Source: Dietzia natronolimnaea (lineage in GTDB: Bacteria > Actinomycetota > Actinomycetes > Mycobacteriales > Mycobacteriaceae). From it: DNA of 64,000 nucleotides. This document shows, piece after piece, positions 41,887-50,791 of this stretch (position 1 is the first letter of the stretch; each line of letters begins with the position of its first letter). The notes under the pieces were generated by a model that saw only the letters and a program-made list of their open reading frames with translations, had not been told where the DNA came from and did not search any database. The position numbers and the translations under genes were made by a program. Where the stretch lies: contig NZ_NTGA01000011.1 of assembly GCF_002289575.1 (NCBI RefSeq), positions 62,001 through 126,000 of the forward strand. Reading direction: 5' to 3'.

Positions 41887-41924
41887 GAAGGCCCCGCGTC
41901 CGGATAACCGGTCGCGGGGCCTTC
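41887..41924 (-). terminator. rplKA terminator hairpin
   Basis: Perfect 12-bp stem GAAGGCCCCGCG/CGCGGGGCCTTC (41887-41898 and 41913-41924) with a 14-base loop, 31 bp after the rplA stop. On the minus strand it is followed by CCGCATTTCCC. Confidence 0.85.
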
Positions 41925-41955
41925 AGCCGAGCTGGTGGCGTCTCAGCCGAGCAGA

Positions 41956-42684
41956 TCAGCTCGCTTCGGAGTCGGAACCCGCCTCGAGGAGCTTGGAGAT
42001 CGCCGACGGATCGACCGGGATGCCGGGGCCGGTCGTCGTGGAGATGGTGACCTTCTGCATGTAGCGGCCCTTGGAGGAGGACGGCTTGAGGCGCATGACC
42101 TCGTCGACCGCGGCCTGGTAGTTCTCCGTGAGCTGCTCCGTGGAGAAGGAGGCCTTGCCCACGATGAAGTGCAGGTTGTTGGCCTTGTCGGTGCGGAAGG
42201 TGATCTTGCCGCCCTTGATGTCGCCCACGGCCTTGGTCACGTCCATCGTGACGGTGCCCGTCTTGGGGTTGGGCATGAGGCCACGCGGACCGAGCACGCG
42301 GGCCACACGGCCGACCTTGGCCATCTGGTCCGGGGTGGCGATCGCCGCGTCGAAGTCGAGCCAGCCGCCCTGGATCCGCTCGATGAGGTCGTCGGAGCCA
42401 ACGACGTCAGCACCGGCGGCCTCGGCCTCGGTGGCCTTCTCGCCCGCGGCGAAGACGATGACGCGGGCGGTCTTACCGGTACCGTGCGGAAGGTTCACGG
42501 TGCCACGGACCATCTGGTCCGCCTTGCGGGAGTCGACGCCAAGTCGCATGGCGACCTCGACGGTGGCATCCATCTTCGTCGAGGAGGTGTCCTTGGCCAG
42601 GGCCAGGGCATCCAGAGGCGAGTACAGCTTGGTGCGGTCGACCTTCTCAGCTGCGGCCTTGTAGGCCTTGCTGTTCTTGCTCAT
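41956..42684 (-). CDS. rplA: 50S ribosomal protein L1
   Basis: 242 residues. It opens [20 protein letters not shown]. The L1 RNA-binding signatures are [39 protein letters not shown] and the [18 protein letters not shown] strand. It binds 23S rRNA at the L1 stalk and often its own mRNA. It is 91 bp downstream of rplK in the usual rplKA operon and ends at a strong terminator. Confidence 0.98.
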   Translation of the reverse strand: MSKNSKAYKAAAEKVDRTKLYSPLDALALAKDTSSTKMDATVEVAMRLGVDSRKADQMVRGTVNLPHGTGKTARVIVFAAGEKATEAEAAGADVVGSDDLIERIQGGWLDFDAAIATPDQMAKVGRVARVLGPRGLMPNPKTGTVTMDVTKAVGDIKGGKITFRTDKANNLHFIVGKASFSTEQLTENYQAAVDEVMRLKPSSSKGRYMQKVTISTTTGPGIPVDPSAISKLLEAGSDSEAS

Positions 42685-42775
42685 GAGATTTCCATTCCTG
42701 TCGCATCGTTACCGCGACGGTCGGGTGTGGTGCGGGCCTGAGCTGCCCTCCCACGGTGATGTGTGGTGGTGGAGG

Positions 42776-43210
42776 TCAGGCCTCGACCGTGATGCCCATG
42801 GAGCGGGCGGTGCCGGCGATGATCTTCGCGGCCTGGTCGACGTCGTTGGCGTTGAGGTCTTCCATCTTGGTCTGGGCGATCTCGCGGACCTGGTCCATGG
42901 AGACCTTGCCGACCTTGGCGGAGTGCGGCGTGCCCGACCCCTTCTGCAGGCCCGCGGCCTTGAGCAGGAGCTTGGCGGCCGGCGGCGTCTTGAGCTTGAA
43001 GTCGAACGACCGGTCCTCGTAGACCGTGATCTCGACCGGCACGACGTTCCCGCGCTGGTTCTCGGTGGCGGCGTTGTAGGCCTTGCAGAACTCCATGATG
43101 TTGACACCATGGGCACCCAGAGCCGGGCCGACCGGCGGTGCCGGATTGGCTGCGCCGGCGTTGATCTGGAGCTTGATCAGCCCTGAGACCTTCTTCTTCT
43201 TCGGAGGCAT
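42776..43210 (-). CDS. rplK: 50S ribosomal protein L11
   Basis: 144 residues. It starts [20 protein letters not shown] and has [20 protein letters not shown], the thiostrepton-site domain, and the C-terminal rRNA-binding [20 protein letters not shown] and [13 protein letters not shown] chose the ATG at 43210 with AGGAAG upstream; the longer frame has no homology. First gene of rplKA, 200 bp after nusG. Confidence 0.98.
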   Translation of the reverse strand: MPPKKKKVSGLIKLQINAGAANPAPPVGPALGAHGVNIMEFCKAYNAATENQRGNVVPVEITVYEDRSFDFKLKTPPAAKLLLKAAGLQKGSGTPHSAKVGKVSMDQVREIAQTKMEDLNANDVDQAAKIIAGTARSMGITVEA

Positions 43211-43410
43211 CGTCTTCCTCAGTCTTCCTGGTTCTTCGACTGGATCTCGGCTCCACGCTGTACACGTGGGGGGCCGACTGTCGTGTGCGCGTACGCGCAA
43301 CCTTGCCGATTCTACGCGCGGGATCGGGTTGATCCCTAATCGCGGTCGAAACGACGCGACCCGCCACGCGCGGTGTGCACGGGGCGGGGGCGTCCGGGTG
43401 ACCGGGTGCG

Positions 43411-44304
43411 TCAGTCGATCTTCTCGACCTGCGAGAATCCCAGTTCGACCGGCGTCTCGCGACCGAAGATGGAGACGAGCACCTTGAGCTTCTGCGAGGT
43501 CGGATCGACCTCCGAGATGCTGGCGGGCAGAGTGGCGAACGGGCCGTCCATGACGGTGACCGACTCGCCGACCGTGAACTCCACCTCGACGGCCTGCGGG
43601 ACCAGTCCACCCTCGGCCTCTCCGCCGGGGGCGGCGGCCTTCTTCTCCGGCTTGGGGGCCAGGAACTTGGCCACGTCGCTCAGCGAGAGCGGGGTGGGCG
43701 CACCGGCCGCGCCCCCGGTCGCACTGACGAATCCGGTGACACCCGGGGTGTTACGGACGACGCCCCACGACTCGTCGTCCAGGTCCATGCGGACCAGCAC
43801 GTAACCGGGAAGGACCTTACGGTTGGCGACCTTCTTCTGGCCGTTCTTGACCTCGGTGTACTCCTCGATCGGGACCTCGACCTGATAGATCTTGTCCTCG
43901 GCCCCGAGGGTGACCGCACGCGTCTCCAGGTTGGCCTTGACCTTGTTCTCGTACCCCGCGTACGAGTGGATGACGAACCAGTCGCCCGGGAGCTTGCGGA
44001 GCTGACGCTTGAAGGCGATGACCGGGTCGATCGCGGGCGCAGCCTCCTCGGCGGAGGCCTCGGTCGCGTCGGTCGCCTCTGACTCGTCGGACGCCTCGGC
44101 CTCGTCGGCAGCCTCTGACTCGTCGGCGCCCGCGACAGCGTCGATCGCATCCGCCACGGCCTCTGCGGTCGGCGGGACCGCCGCGTCGGAGGGATCCGCC
44201 GACGTGTCACCGAGCACCGCGTCCGCCTCGGTCTCGGCCTGCTCGGCGGCGGCCGGGCTCTGCTCGACGTCCTCGGACTCGGGGCTCTGCTCGATGTCGC
44301 TCAC
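43411..44304 (-). CDS. nusG: transcription termination/antitermination factor NusG
   Basis: 297 residues. Residues 1 to about 95 are an acidic, disordered extension rich in Glu, Asp, Ala and Ser, as in many actinobacterial NusG. Then comes the NGN domain ([40 protein letters not shown]). A Lys/Ala/Gly-rich linker precedes the KOW domain ([40 protein letters not shown]). Starts at a GTG at 44304, 64 bp after secE. It couples RNA polymerase to ribosomes or Rho. Confidence 0.97.
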   Translation of the reverse strand: MSDIEQSPESEDVEQSPAAAEQAETEADAVLGDTSADPSDAAVPPTAEAVADAIDAVAGADESEAADEAEASDESEATDATEASAEEAAPAIDPVIAFKRQLRKLPGDWFVIHSYAGYENKVKANLETRAVTLGAEDKIYQVEVPIEEYTEVKNGQKKVANRKVLPGYVLVRMDLDDESWGVVRNTPGVTGFVSATGGAAGAPTPLSLSDVAKFLAPKPEKKAAAPGGEAEGGLVPQAVEVEFTVGESVTVMDGPFATLPASISEVDPTSQKLKVLVSIFGRETPVELGFSQVEKID

Positions 44305-44368
44305 GGAAAATGCGGTCCTCTCGAAGTTCGGCGGTCCGGTTCTCGCCCCGGACCTCCAGCGGCGGGTG

Positions 44369-44719
44369 TCAGCGGTCGAAGACGAGCTCGACGAGCTTGC
44401 CCGCGCCGAAGTCGACGCCGGAGACCAGCGCGGTCATGAAGATCAGGAACAGGAACACCACGATGGTGTAGGTGACCATCTGGTTGCGCGTCGGCCAGAT
44501 GACCTTACGCAGTTCCTCGACGACCTGCCCGATGTACTGGAACGGGTTGGCGCGGCTGTTCCGCGTGTCCTCCGCGGTGTCCGCATCGGTGCGGACACGA
44601 CTGGCGACGGTGGTGTCGCCCCGGCCGGCTTTGCCGGTCGGAACAGGGGCACCGGTGGGGACGGCCGCGCCGTCGGAACCGCGCGCGCCGCTGGTGTCGT
44701 CGTCGCGATCCTGACTCAC
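44369..44719 (-). CDS. secE: preprotein translocase subunit SecE
   Basis: 116 residues. A disordered, charged N-terminus of about 55 residues is followed by the SecE amphipathic helix [20 protein letters not shown] and one transmembrane helix [20 protein letters not shown] near the end. It is the clamp of the SecYEG channel. Starts at a GTG at 44719 with GGAGGT 5 bp upstream, just downstream of tRNA-Trp and upstream of nusG, the standard order. Confidence 0.96.
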   Translation of the reverse strand: MSQDRDDDTSGARGSDGAAVPTGAPVPTGKAGRGDTTVASRVRTDADTAEDTRNSRANPFQYIGQVVEELRKVIWPTRNQMVTYTIVVFLFLIFMTALVSGVDFGAGKLVELVFDR

Positions 44720-44756
44720 GCGGTACCTCCGGGTCGACTGTGGCTGGCGGGAAGGG

Positions 44757-44829
<73 letters not shown>

Positions 44830-44980
44830 TCGGCCGGTCTCCCGGCCACCCGTGCCGTCTCGCGAACCGCGGACCGCACGAACGCCTCGACTCTACAGTG
44901 TCGGCGGCTGCCTGAGGCAGCGTGGGCCGCGACCGCGGGCGGTCGGGCGTCGCAAGTGTACGACAGCCCCGGCAGTGGCC

Positions 44981-45427
44981 CTAAATCGCGACGGTGACGA
45001 TCGCCTTGCCGAACACCTTGGACCCGCCGCAGGTCACGGCGAGTCCGACATCTGCCGTGGAGCCGTCGCCTGAGATCTTCTTCACCGCACCGTCCACCAC
45101 CAGCACGGCCGGGGCGTCGGCGGGCACCACCACCGGACCGGCGAACCGGATGGAGGTGGCCACCACCCGGTCCGCTCCCCCGGCCCACTCGGCCACGACC
45201 CCGATCGCCAGTGCCGAGGTGAGCATCCCGTGCGCGACCACTCCGGGCAGCCCGAGCGCGCGGGCGGCGTCGTCGTCCAGGTGGATGGGGTTGTGGTCAC
45301 CCGACGCGTCCGCGTACCGGCGGAGGTCCTCGCGCGTGATCTCCAGGCTGCGGGCGCCGATCGGCTCGCCCGGCTCCGGTCGCCTCGTCGTCATCGGATC
45401 GCCCGTCGTCGGATCGCCTGTCGTCAT
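44981..45427 (-). CDS. hadB: (3R)-hydroxyacyl-ACP dehydratase subunit HadB (MaoC-like)
   Basis: 148 residues with the hydratase-2 hot-dog motif YADASGDHNPIHLDDDAARA and GLPGVVAHGMLTSALAIGVV: the Asp-x5-His catalytic pair. A short basic/Pro-rich extension precedes it (about 30 residues). The ATG overlaps the hadA stop (ATGA), which decides the start. HadB is the catalytic partner in the HadAB dehydratase of FAS-II, which makes meromycolic chains. No hadC follows; the next gene is tRNA-Trp. Confidence 0.9.
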   Translation of the reverse strand: MTTGDPTTGDPMTTRRPEPGEPIGARSLEITREDLRRYADASGDHNPIHLDDDAARALGLPGVVAHGMLTSALAIGVVAEWAGGADRVVATSIRFAGPVVVPADAPAVLVVDGAVKKISGDGSTADVGLAVTCGGSKVFGKAIVTVAI

Positions 45428-45825
45428 CCTTCGACCTCCGCGGTGAGCAGGGCACTGGACAGGGTCTGGACAGCGGTGCCGGACGGGTCGCGGAGCACCG
45501 TGTCGAACCCGATCATGCGCCCGCCGCGCGCGGACCGGACGCCGGTGACCGTCGCGGTCGCGGTGAGGACGTCACCGACGACGATGGGCCGGTGGTGTAG
45601 GGACGACTGGGCGGTGTGCAGGGTGCGGGACAGGTCGATCCGCAGGTCCGGGTGCTCCATCACCGCGCGCTGGACCGGCGCCGTGAGGGCGGCGGCCAGG
45701 GTGGCCGGGGCCTGACCGGAGGGCGCGCCGACGGATTCGGCGAACCGCGCCACCACCTCGGAGGTGACGGTGACGGGGTCGCCGGTGACGACGACGACGT
45801 GGTCGTCCGCGTTGTCTGTGCTCAC
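45424..45825 (-). CDS. hadA: (3R)-hydroxyacyl-ACP dehydratase subunit HadA (MaoC-like)
   Basis: 133-residue hot-dog protein of the FAS1_DH_region/MaoC_dehydrat_N type: VTSEVVARFAESVGAPSG at the N-terminus, RTLHTAQSSLHHRPIVVGDV (as in HadA) and VLRDPSGTAVQTLSSALLTA. The HadA subunit lacks catalytic residues and binds the acyl chain. I chose the GTG at 45825, which has a -10-like TAGCGT (45834-45839, minus strand) 8 bp upstream, so a leaderless start is likely. It is translationally coupled to hadB and divergent from the TPP enzyme. Confidence 0.88.
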   Translation of the reverse strand: MSTDNADDHVVVVTGDPVTVTSEVVARFAESVGAPSGQAPATLAAALTAPVQRAVMEHPDLRIDLSRTLHTAQSSLHHRPIVVGDVLTATATVTGVRSARGGRMIGFDTVLRDPSGTAVQTLSSALLTAEVEG

Positions 45826-45833
45826 ACCGGCCG

Positions 45834-45839
45834 ACGCTA
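45834..45839 (-). promoter_or_regulatory. -10-like element for leaderless hadA
   Basis: TAGCGT on the minus strand ends 8 bp before the hadA GTG and no ribosome site intervenes. Confidence 0.35.
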
Positions 45840-45920
45840 CCCCAGCCCGTCCGCGCCAAACCGCCGATGCGGCGGGGGTAGGGCTCCTACGGTGGGGATA
45901 GTCGACCAGGGAGAGCGCCC

Positions 45921-47636
45921 GTGAGCCAGAACGAGCAGGCAGCACACGATCGAGACGACCACGGCGTCGCGGGTGGAGGCCCCGAGGGACCCGGCCCGGT
46001 GGCGGGCCACGGCGGCTCCCACGCCACCGCCGTCGCCGCGGTCCACGGCGTGCGGACGATGTTCACGCTCTCCGGAGCGCACGTCTTCCCCATGTACGAC
46101 GCGGCGGAGAAGGAGGATCACGGGATCTCGTTGCTCGACGTCCGGCACGAGCAGACCGCGGCGTTCGCCGCCGAGGCCACCGGCAAGCTCACCCGCTCCC
46201 CCGGCCTGGCGGTGCTCACCGCCGGCCCGGGCGTCACCAACGGGATCAGCGCGATCTCCCAGGCGTCGTTCTCCGGCGCCCCCATGGTGGTGCTGGGCGG
46301 TCGCGCACCCGCGGGCCGCTGGGGAACCGGCAGCCTCCAGGAGTTCGACCACGTCCCACTGGTGCGGCCGGTGACGGTGTCCGCAGAGACGGCCCGCGAC
46401 ACCGCCGACATCGCGGGCGCCACCCACCGCGCCTTCACGGCCGCCCGCTCCGCCCATCGTGGGCCGGCGTTCCTCGACGTGCACATGGACCACTTCTTCG
46501 ACCGGTGCGAATCCGTGCGACCGGGGCCGGGTTCCGGGCCCACCCCGGATCGCTGCCCCGACACCGATGCGGTCGACCGGATCGCCGAACTGCTGGTGGG
46601 CGCGCAGCGGCCCGTCCTCGTGGTGGGCTCCGACGTCTGGGCGGACGGCGCCGAGCACGCCGCGCTGCGCTACGTGGACACTCTCGGACTGCCCGCGATC
46701 CCCAACGGCATGGGCCGGGGGATCATCCCCGCGGGGCATCCGCTCCTGGTGTCCAAGGCGCGGGGGATGGCGTTCGGGAACGCCGACCTCGTCGTGGTGG
46801 TGGGGACCCCACTGGACTTCCGCCTGGGGTACGGGGTGTTCGGCGGGAAGGACGGGGCGGAGCCCGCGACGGTCGTGCACGTCGCCGACTCCGAGGGCCA
46901 GCTCAGTCGACACGCGGACCCCGCCGTCGCCACCGCCGGCGACCTGGGGGAGGTGCTGGACGCGCTGACCGAGGCGGTGCAGCGTCGGTCGACCAGGCCG
47001 GACTGGAGCGCGTGGGCACGGTCGTTGCGCGAGAAGGCCGACGCCACCCACGCCGCCGACCTCGAGCTGTTCGGTGCGAGCGCCGATCCGATCCACCCCG
47101 CGCGAATCTACGGAGAGCTGCTACCGCGACTGGCCGAGGACGCCGTCGTGATCGGCGACGGCGGCGACTTCGTCTCCTTCGCCGGCAAGTTCATCGAACC
47201 CGCCCGACCCGGGAACTGGCTGGACCCGGGGCCGTTCGGCGGCCTGGGCGCCGCGATCGCCGCCCGGATCGCCCGGCCGTCCAGCCAGGTGGTCCTGCTG
47301 CTCGGCGACGGTGCCGCCGGATTCTCTCTTGTCGACGTGGACACCCTGGTCCGTCACCACCTGCCCGTGGTGATGGTGATGGGCAACAACGGCGCGTGGG
47401 GGTTGGAGAAGGGGCCGATGCAGATGCTGTACGGCTACGACGTGATCGCCGACCTCGCGCCCCGCACCCGGTACGACGAGGTGGTCAGAGCACTCGGTGG
47501 GGCGGGAGAGATGGTCACCGATCCCGCGCAGATCGGCCCGGCTCTCGACCGCGCGTTCGCCAGCGGGGTGCCGTACCTGGTCAACGTCGTCACAGACGTA
47601 GAGGCCGGGTATCCCAGGTCGACGTTCGGGGTGTGA
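45921..47636 (+). CDS. thiamine-pyrophosphate enzyme, acetolactate-synthase-like (IlvG-type)
   Basis: 571 residues with three ThDP domains. The N-terminal PYR domain has the catalytic glutamate in DVRHEQTAAFAAEATGK near residue 76. A central FAD/nucleotide-like domain follows. The C-terminal PP domain holds the ThDP-magnesium motif beginning GDGAAGF and ending GNN (about residues 461-489). It is close to what I recall of M. tuberculosis Rv1820 (ilvG). Whether it makes acetolactate or acts on another 2-keto acid, oxalyl-CoA or glyoxylate is open; no regulatory-subunit gene is nearby. The GTG at 45921 has GGGAGAG upstream. Monocistronic, convergent with the response-regulator gene. Confidence 0.85.
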   Translation: MSQNEQAAHDRDDHGVAGGGPEGPGPVAGHGGSHATAVAAVHGVRTMFTLSGAHVFPMYDAAEKEDHGISLLDVRHEQTAAFAAEATGKLTRSPGLAVLTAGPGVTNGISAISQASFSGAPMVVLGGRAPAGRWGTGSLQEFDHVPLVRPVTVSAETARDTADIAGATHRAFTAARSAHRGPAFLDVHMDHFFDRCESVRPGPGSGPTPDRCPDTDAVDRIAELLVGAQRPVLVVGSDVWADGAEHAALRYVDTLGLPAIPNGMGRGIIPAGHPLLVSKARGMAFGNADLVVVVGTPLDFRLGYGVFGGKDGAEPATVVHVADSEGQLSRHADPAVATAGDLGEVLDALTEAVQRRSTRPDWSAWARSLREKADATHAADLELFGASADPIHPARIYGELLPRLAEDAVVIGDGGDFVSFAGKFIEPARPGNWLDPGPFGGLGAAIAARIARPSSQVVLLLGDGAAGFSLVDVDTLVRHHLPVVMVMGNNGAWGLEKGPMQMLYGYDVIADLAPRTRYDEVVRALGGAGEMVTDPAQIGPALDRAFASGVPYLVNVVTDVEAGYPRSTFGV

Positions 47637-47643
47637 GCGCCCG

Positions 47644-48438
47644 TCAGGACACGACGATCCGGTAGAGCAACTCCGGCCGGCCTCGGCCCCCGTACCGGTG
47701 CGAGACGTCGACGGCGCCGTTGCGGTGCAGATGATCGAGATAGCGGCGCACAGTCGCGCGGGAGGCGCCACTCGCGCGCGCGACCTCGGCGGCCGAGTGT
47801 CCGGCGCCGTCGTCCAGTGCGGCCAGGACCGCGTTCAGCGTCGGCTCGGACAAACCCTTGGGGAGCCGCTCCGGGGCGCGGTTGCCCGACGCGGGGGCCG
47901 GCCCGGCGGGCGCCGTACCCGAACCGGCGGGCGCCGAGGCCGAACCGGCGGGCGCCGTGGGCCCCCTCCCCGCCCCCCTCCGCAGCAGGGCGTCGATCTC
48001 CCCCTGGCCGAACGAGTCGAGCTCCGCGGGTGGTCCGGCGCCGAATTCGGAGCGGAACCGCTCCAGGCGATCCACCATCGCCGCCCTGGTGAACGGCTTG
48101 ACCAGGTATCCGGCGACCTGCCCGGACAGCGCCTGCCGCACGGTGACGCGGTCCCGGAGAGAACTCACCACGATCACACTGATCGGGCGGCGGGAGATCG
48201 TCCTGATCCGGTGCAGCACCTCGATACCGCTGAACCCCGGGAGTCCGATGTCGAGCAGCACCAGGTCGATCCCGCCACCGGCCACCCACCCCACCGCCGC
48301 CTGCCCGTCGGCCACCGCGGCGGCCACGCTGAAGCCCGCGACGCCCTCCACGTAGCGACTGTGCAGGCGCCGCGCCACGGGATCGTCGTCGACGATCAGG
48401 GTGCGGATGGCGCGGCTGCCCTGTCCCTCGCCCGTCAT
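47644..48438 (-). CDS. two-component response regulator, CitB/DcuR type
   Basis: 264 residues. Receiver domain (about 12-130): TLIVDDDPVARRL with the acidic pair, phospho-acceptor Asp in DLVLLDIGLPGFSG, and Lys in YLVKPFTR. A Gly/Ala/Pro/Ser-rich linker (about 150-185) precedes a C-terminal HTH (TLNAVLAALDDGAGHSAAEV, ARASGASRATVRRYLDHLHR). Its ATG overlaps the kinase stop (ATGA). It probably switches on the adjacent tctCBA operon when citrate or a related tricarboxylate is sensed. Confidence 0.9.
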   Translation of the reverse strand: MTGEGQGSRAIRTLIVDDDPVARRLHSRYVEGVAGFSVAAAVADGQAAVGWVAGGGIDLVLLDIGLPGFSGIEVLHRIRTISRRPISVIVVSSLRDRVTVRQALSGQVAGYLVKPFTRAAMVDRLERFRSEFGAGPPAELDSFGQGEIDALLRRGAGRGPTAPAGSASAPAGSGTAPAGPAPASGNRAPERLPKGLSEPTLNAVLAALDDGAGHSAAEVARASGASRATVRRYLDHLHRNGAVDVSHRYGGRGRPELLYRIVVS

Positions 48439-49685
48439 CGTCTCCTCCGCAGCCGCACGGTCACCAGCGCCCCGCCGGCCGGGGATCTGCCCACCTCGAT
48501 CTCACCGTCACGATCCCGCACGATCTGCCAGACCACCGCCAGGCCGACGCCGCGCGTCGCATGCTCCCCACCCGGGGCCTTGGTGGAGTACCCGTGCTCC
48601 ATCATCATCGGCAGCGCCTCCGGGTCCAACCCCGGCCCGTCGTCACCCACGGCGACCTCGGTGCCCACCTCGTCGGCCAGCACCAGAACGTGGACGTGGC
48701 CCCCGGGACCCGCCGCCTCGACGGCGTTGATCACCAGATTCGCGATCAGCGAGACGTCGTCCGCCCCGAGCTCACCTGCACTCGTCGAGGTCAGGGGGTC
48801 GATCTCCAGCCGGCCTCCCCGCGACCGGTACTCCGCGGCCATCTCCCCCAGCACCGCGCGCAGGCGCGGGTCCTCGACACCCCCGTCGCGGGTATCCGCG
48901 CCGGTGACCGGGGCGAGCTCCGCCAGATACTCGAGCGCCGCGTCGGACTCACCGCTCTCGACGAGCCCGTACACCGCGTGGATCCGGGTCCGGAACTCAT
49001 GGGTCTGCTCGCGGAGCGCCCTGGACAGCCGTCGCTGCTCTCCCAGTTCGGCGTTCTCCGCCTCCAGCCTGCGGACCCGGGCGCCGATCGCCGCGGAGAC
49101 GCCGGCGGCCCCGGTCAGCCCGACCACCATCGCCAGCAGCACCCAGGGTGCCATCGCCGTGAGACTGGACCGCAGGTCGGCGGCGATCTCCGACTCCAGG
49201 ACCCCCACCGATGCCGCACCCACGACGAGCCCGCCGCGGTACACCGGGACCTTGGCGCGCAGTGTCGGACCGAGGGTCCCCTCCTCGGTGCCGACGAAGG
49301 TGGCCCCCGCCAGCACGTCCGACGGGTCGGTCGAGACCGGCCGGCCGCGTTCCGCGGGCACAGGGTGGGTGATCCGGATCCCTCGCGCGTCGCTGATCAC
49401 CACGTAGTCGACCCCGGACGCCTGCTGGATCAGCTCGGTCAGCGGTTGCAGCTCCTGCTCCGCGTCCCCGCTCCCGATGGCGTCCCGCACCTGGTCGAGC
49501 TCCGCGAGGCTGCGCGCGACCGCGAGGACCCGCTCGGTCATGGCCTCGCGAACCTGCCGCTCCTGGACCCGGGCGGCGGCATAGGCCGTCAGTCCCACGC
49601 AGGTCACCACCACCGCGAACTGGATCACCACCACCACGACGAGGCGGAACCGCCGCTCGAGCAGCCACTCCGAGTATCGCGCCAC
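48435..49685 (-). CDS. sensor histidine kinase, CitA/DcuS type
   Basis: 416 residues. Two transmembrane helices near the N-terminus (VVVVVIQFAVVVTCVGLTAY, about 14-33; and WVLLAMVVGLTGAAGVSAAI, about 177-196) flank a periplasmic PAS/CACHE-like sensor (VVISDARGIRITHPVPAERG). The phospho-His box is LREQTHEFRTRIHAVYGL, and the ATPase domain has NLVINAVEAA, GDDGPGLD and GVGLAVV. I chose the GTG at 49685 because GGAGAGGAG precedes it; an in-frame GTG at 49718 would overlap the divergent operator. Pairs with the CitB-type regulator. Confidence 0.9.
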   Translation of the reverse strand: MARYSEWLLERRFRLVVVVVIQFAVVVTCVGLTAYAAARVQERQVREAMTERVLAVARSLAELDQVRDAIGSGDAEQELQPLTELIQQASGVDYVVISDARGIRITHPVPAERGRPVSTDPSDVLAGATFVGTEEGTLGPTLRAKVPVYRGGLVVGAASVGVLESEIAADLRSSLTAMAPWVLLAMVVGLTGAAGVSAAIGARVRRLEAENAELGEQRRLSRALREQTHEFRTRIHAVYGLVESGESDAALEYLAELAPVTGADTRDGGVEDPRLRAVLGEMAAEYRSRGGRLEIDPLTSTSAGELGADDVSLIANLVINAVEAAGPGGHVHVLVLADEVGTEVAVGDDGPGLDPEALPMMMEHGYSTKAPGGEHATRGVGLAVVWQIVRDRDGEIEVGRSPAGGALVTVRLRRRR

Positions 49686-49714
49686 CCCGCTCCTCTCCTC
49701 GTGAGCATCAATGA

Positions 49715-49733
49715 GCACAAAGACTAGTTGTGC
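49715..49733. promoter_or_regulatory. inverted repeat in the kinase/tctC divergent region
   Basis: GCACAA (49715-49720) and TTGTGC (49728-49733) form a perfect inverted repeat with a 7-bp spacer in the divergent promoter region. This is a candidate binding site for the CitB-type regulator. Confidence 0.4.
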
Positions 49734-49813
49734 CCCACATCACACGTCGCCGATCCATGCTCAGCCCATACCCCGGTGGCACTCACGCCGCCGGACATCT
49801 GGAAGGACCGTTG

Positions 49814-50791
49814 ATGCGACACCCCCTTGCCCGCATCCTGACCGCGGTACTCGCTGTCGGGCTCACCACGGCCGCGGCGACCGACGCCAGCCGCTCCGGA
49901 GGCGGTGACAACCCCCGGACCCAACTGGCCATCATCGCACCGGCCGCCCCCGGCGGCGGATGGGACACGTTCGGCAGAGAAGCCCAGCAGGCCCTCATGA
50001 CCAACGGGATCGTCAACGCGGTGCGGGTCCGCAACGTCCCGGGCGCGGCCGGCACCATCGGGCTGACCCAGTTCGTCCAGCTCGCCGGGCGTACCGATTC
50101 CCTGCTGGTCACCGGCGGCGTGATGGTGGGCGGGGTGATCCTGCAGGATTCCGACGCCACGCTCGAGGACACGACGCCGATCGCCCGTCTGGCCGACGAC
50201 TACAACGTGCTGGTGGTCCCCGCGAACTCCCCGTATCAGACGCTCGAGGAATTCCTGGCGGCGTGGCGGGAGCATCCGGGGATGGCGATCGCGGGCGGTT
50301 CACTCGGGAGCATCGACCATCTGCTCACGGGCATGCTCGCCGAGGCCGCCGGGATCGACCCGGCCCAGATCAACTACATCGCCTACTCCGGGGGCGGCGA
50401 GGTCGTGAGGTCGATGATCAGCGGCTCCGCGGTGGGGGCCATCTCCGGCGCCAACGACTTCGACGCCCAGATCGAGGCGGGCGAGCTCCGCGCGCTCGGG
50501 GTCTCGTCGGCGACCCCGGTCGGGGAGCTGTCCACCCCGACCTTCATCGAACAAGGAGTGGACGTGTCCATGTCGAACTGGCGCGGGCTCGTCGCCCCAC
50601 CGGGCATCCCTGACGAGGTCAGGGACGAGCTCATCGCGATCATCGCGGAGATGCGCGAGACCGGGGAATGGCGCGACACCCTCGAGCGCAACAACTGGAC
50701 CGACGAGTTCATGGCAGGTGACGAGTTCGCCCGGTTCCTCGACGCGGAGATCGCCACGACCGAAGACATCATCAGGGAGTTGGGACAATGA
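49814..50791 (+). CDS. tctC: tripartite tricarboxylate transporter substrate-binding protein TctC
   Basis: 325-residue secreted binding protein. A signal peptide (RHPLARILTAVLAVGLTTAA) is followed by the Bug/TctC fold: LAIIAPAAPGGGWDTFGREA near the ligand loop, NVPGAAGTIGLTQF, GGSLGSIDHLLTGMLAEAAG and ISGSAVGAISGANDFDAQIE. I chose the ATG at 49814 with GGAAGGA upstream; an in-frame ATG at 49730 is earlier but poor. First gene of tctCBA, which takes up citrate or another tricarboxylate using the proton or sodium gradient. Confidence 0.93.
   Translation: MRHPLARILTAVLAVGLTTAAATDASRSGGGDNPRTQLAIIAPAAPGGGWDTFGREAQQALMTNGIVNAVRVRNVPGAAGTIGLTQFVQLAGRTDSLLVTGGVMVGGVILQDSDATLEDTTPIARLADDYNVLVVPANSPYQTLEEFLAAWREHPGMAIAGGSLGSIDHLLTGMLAEAAGIDPAQINYIAYSGGGEVVRSMISGSAVGAISGANDFDAQIEAGELRALGVSSATPVGELSTPTFIEQGVDVSMSNWRGLVAPPGIPDEVRDELIAIIAEMRETGEWRDTLERNNWTDEFMAGDEFARFLDAEIATTEDIIRELGQ

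Larger units (their letters stand above)
41566..41955. other. gene-free region with repeat cluster and rplA terminator
   Basis: 390 bp between the mce remnant and rplA. It contains the 28-bp repeat cluster (41667-41838) and the rplKA terminator (41887-41924). Short open frames on both strands here are made by the repeats and show no homology. Confidence 0.7.

Noticed and set aside
41606-42050. Short open frames on both strands in the repeat strip
   Set aside because: They are generated by the repeated CGAGACGCCATCG units and the start of rplA; no ribosome site or homology.
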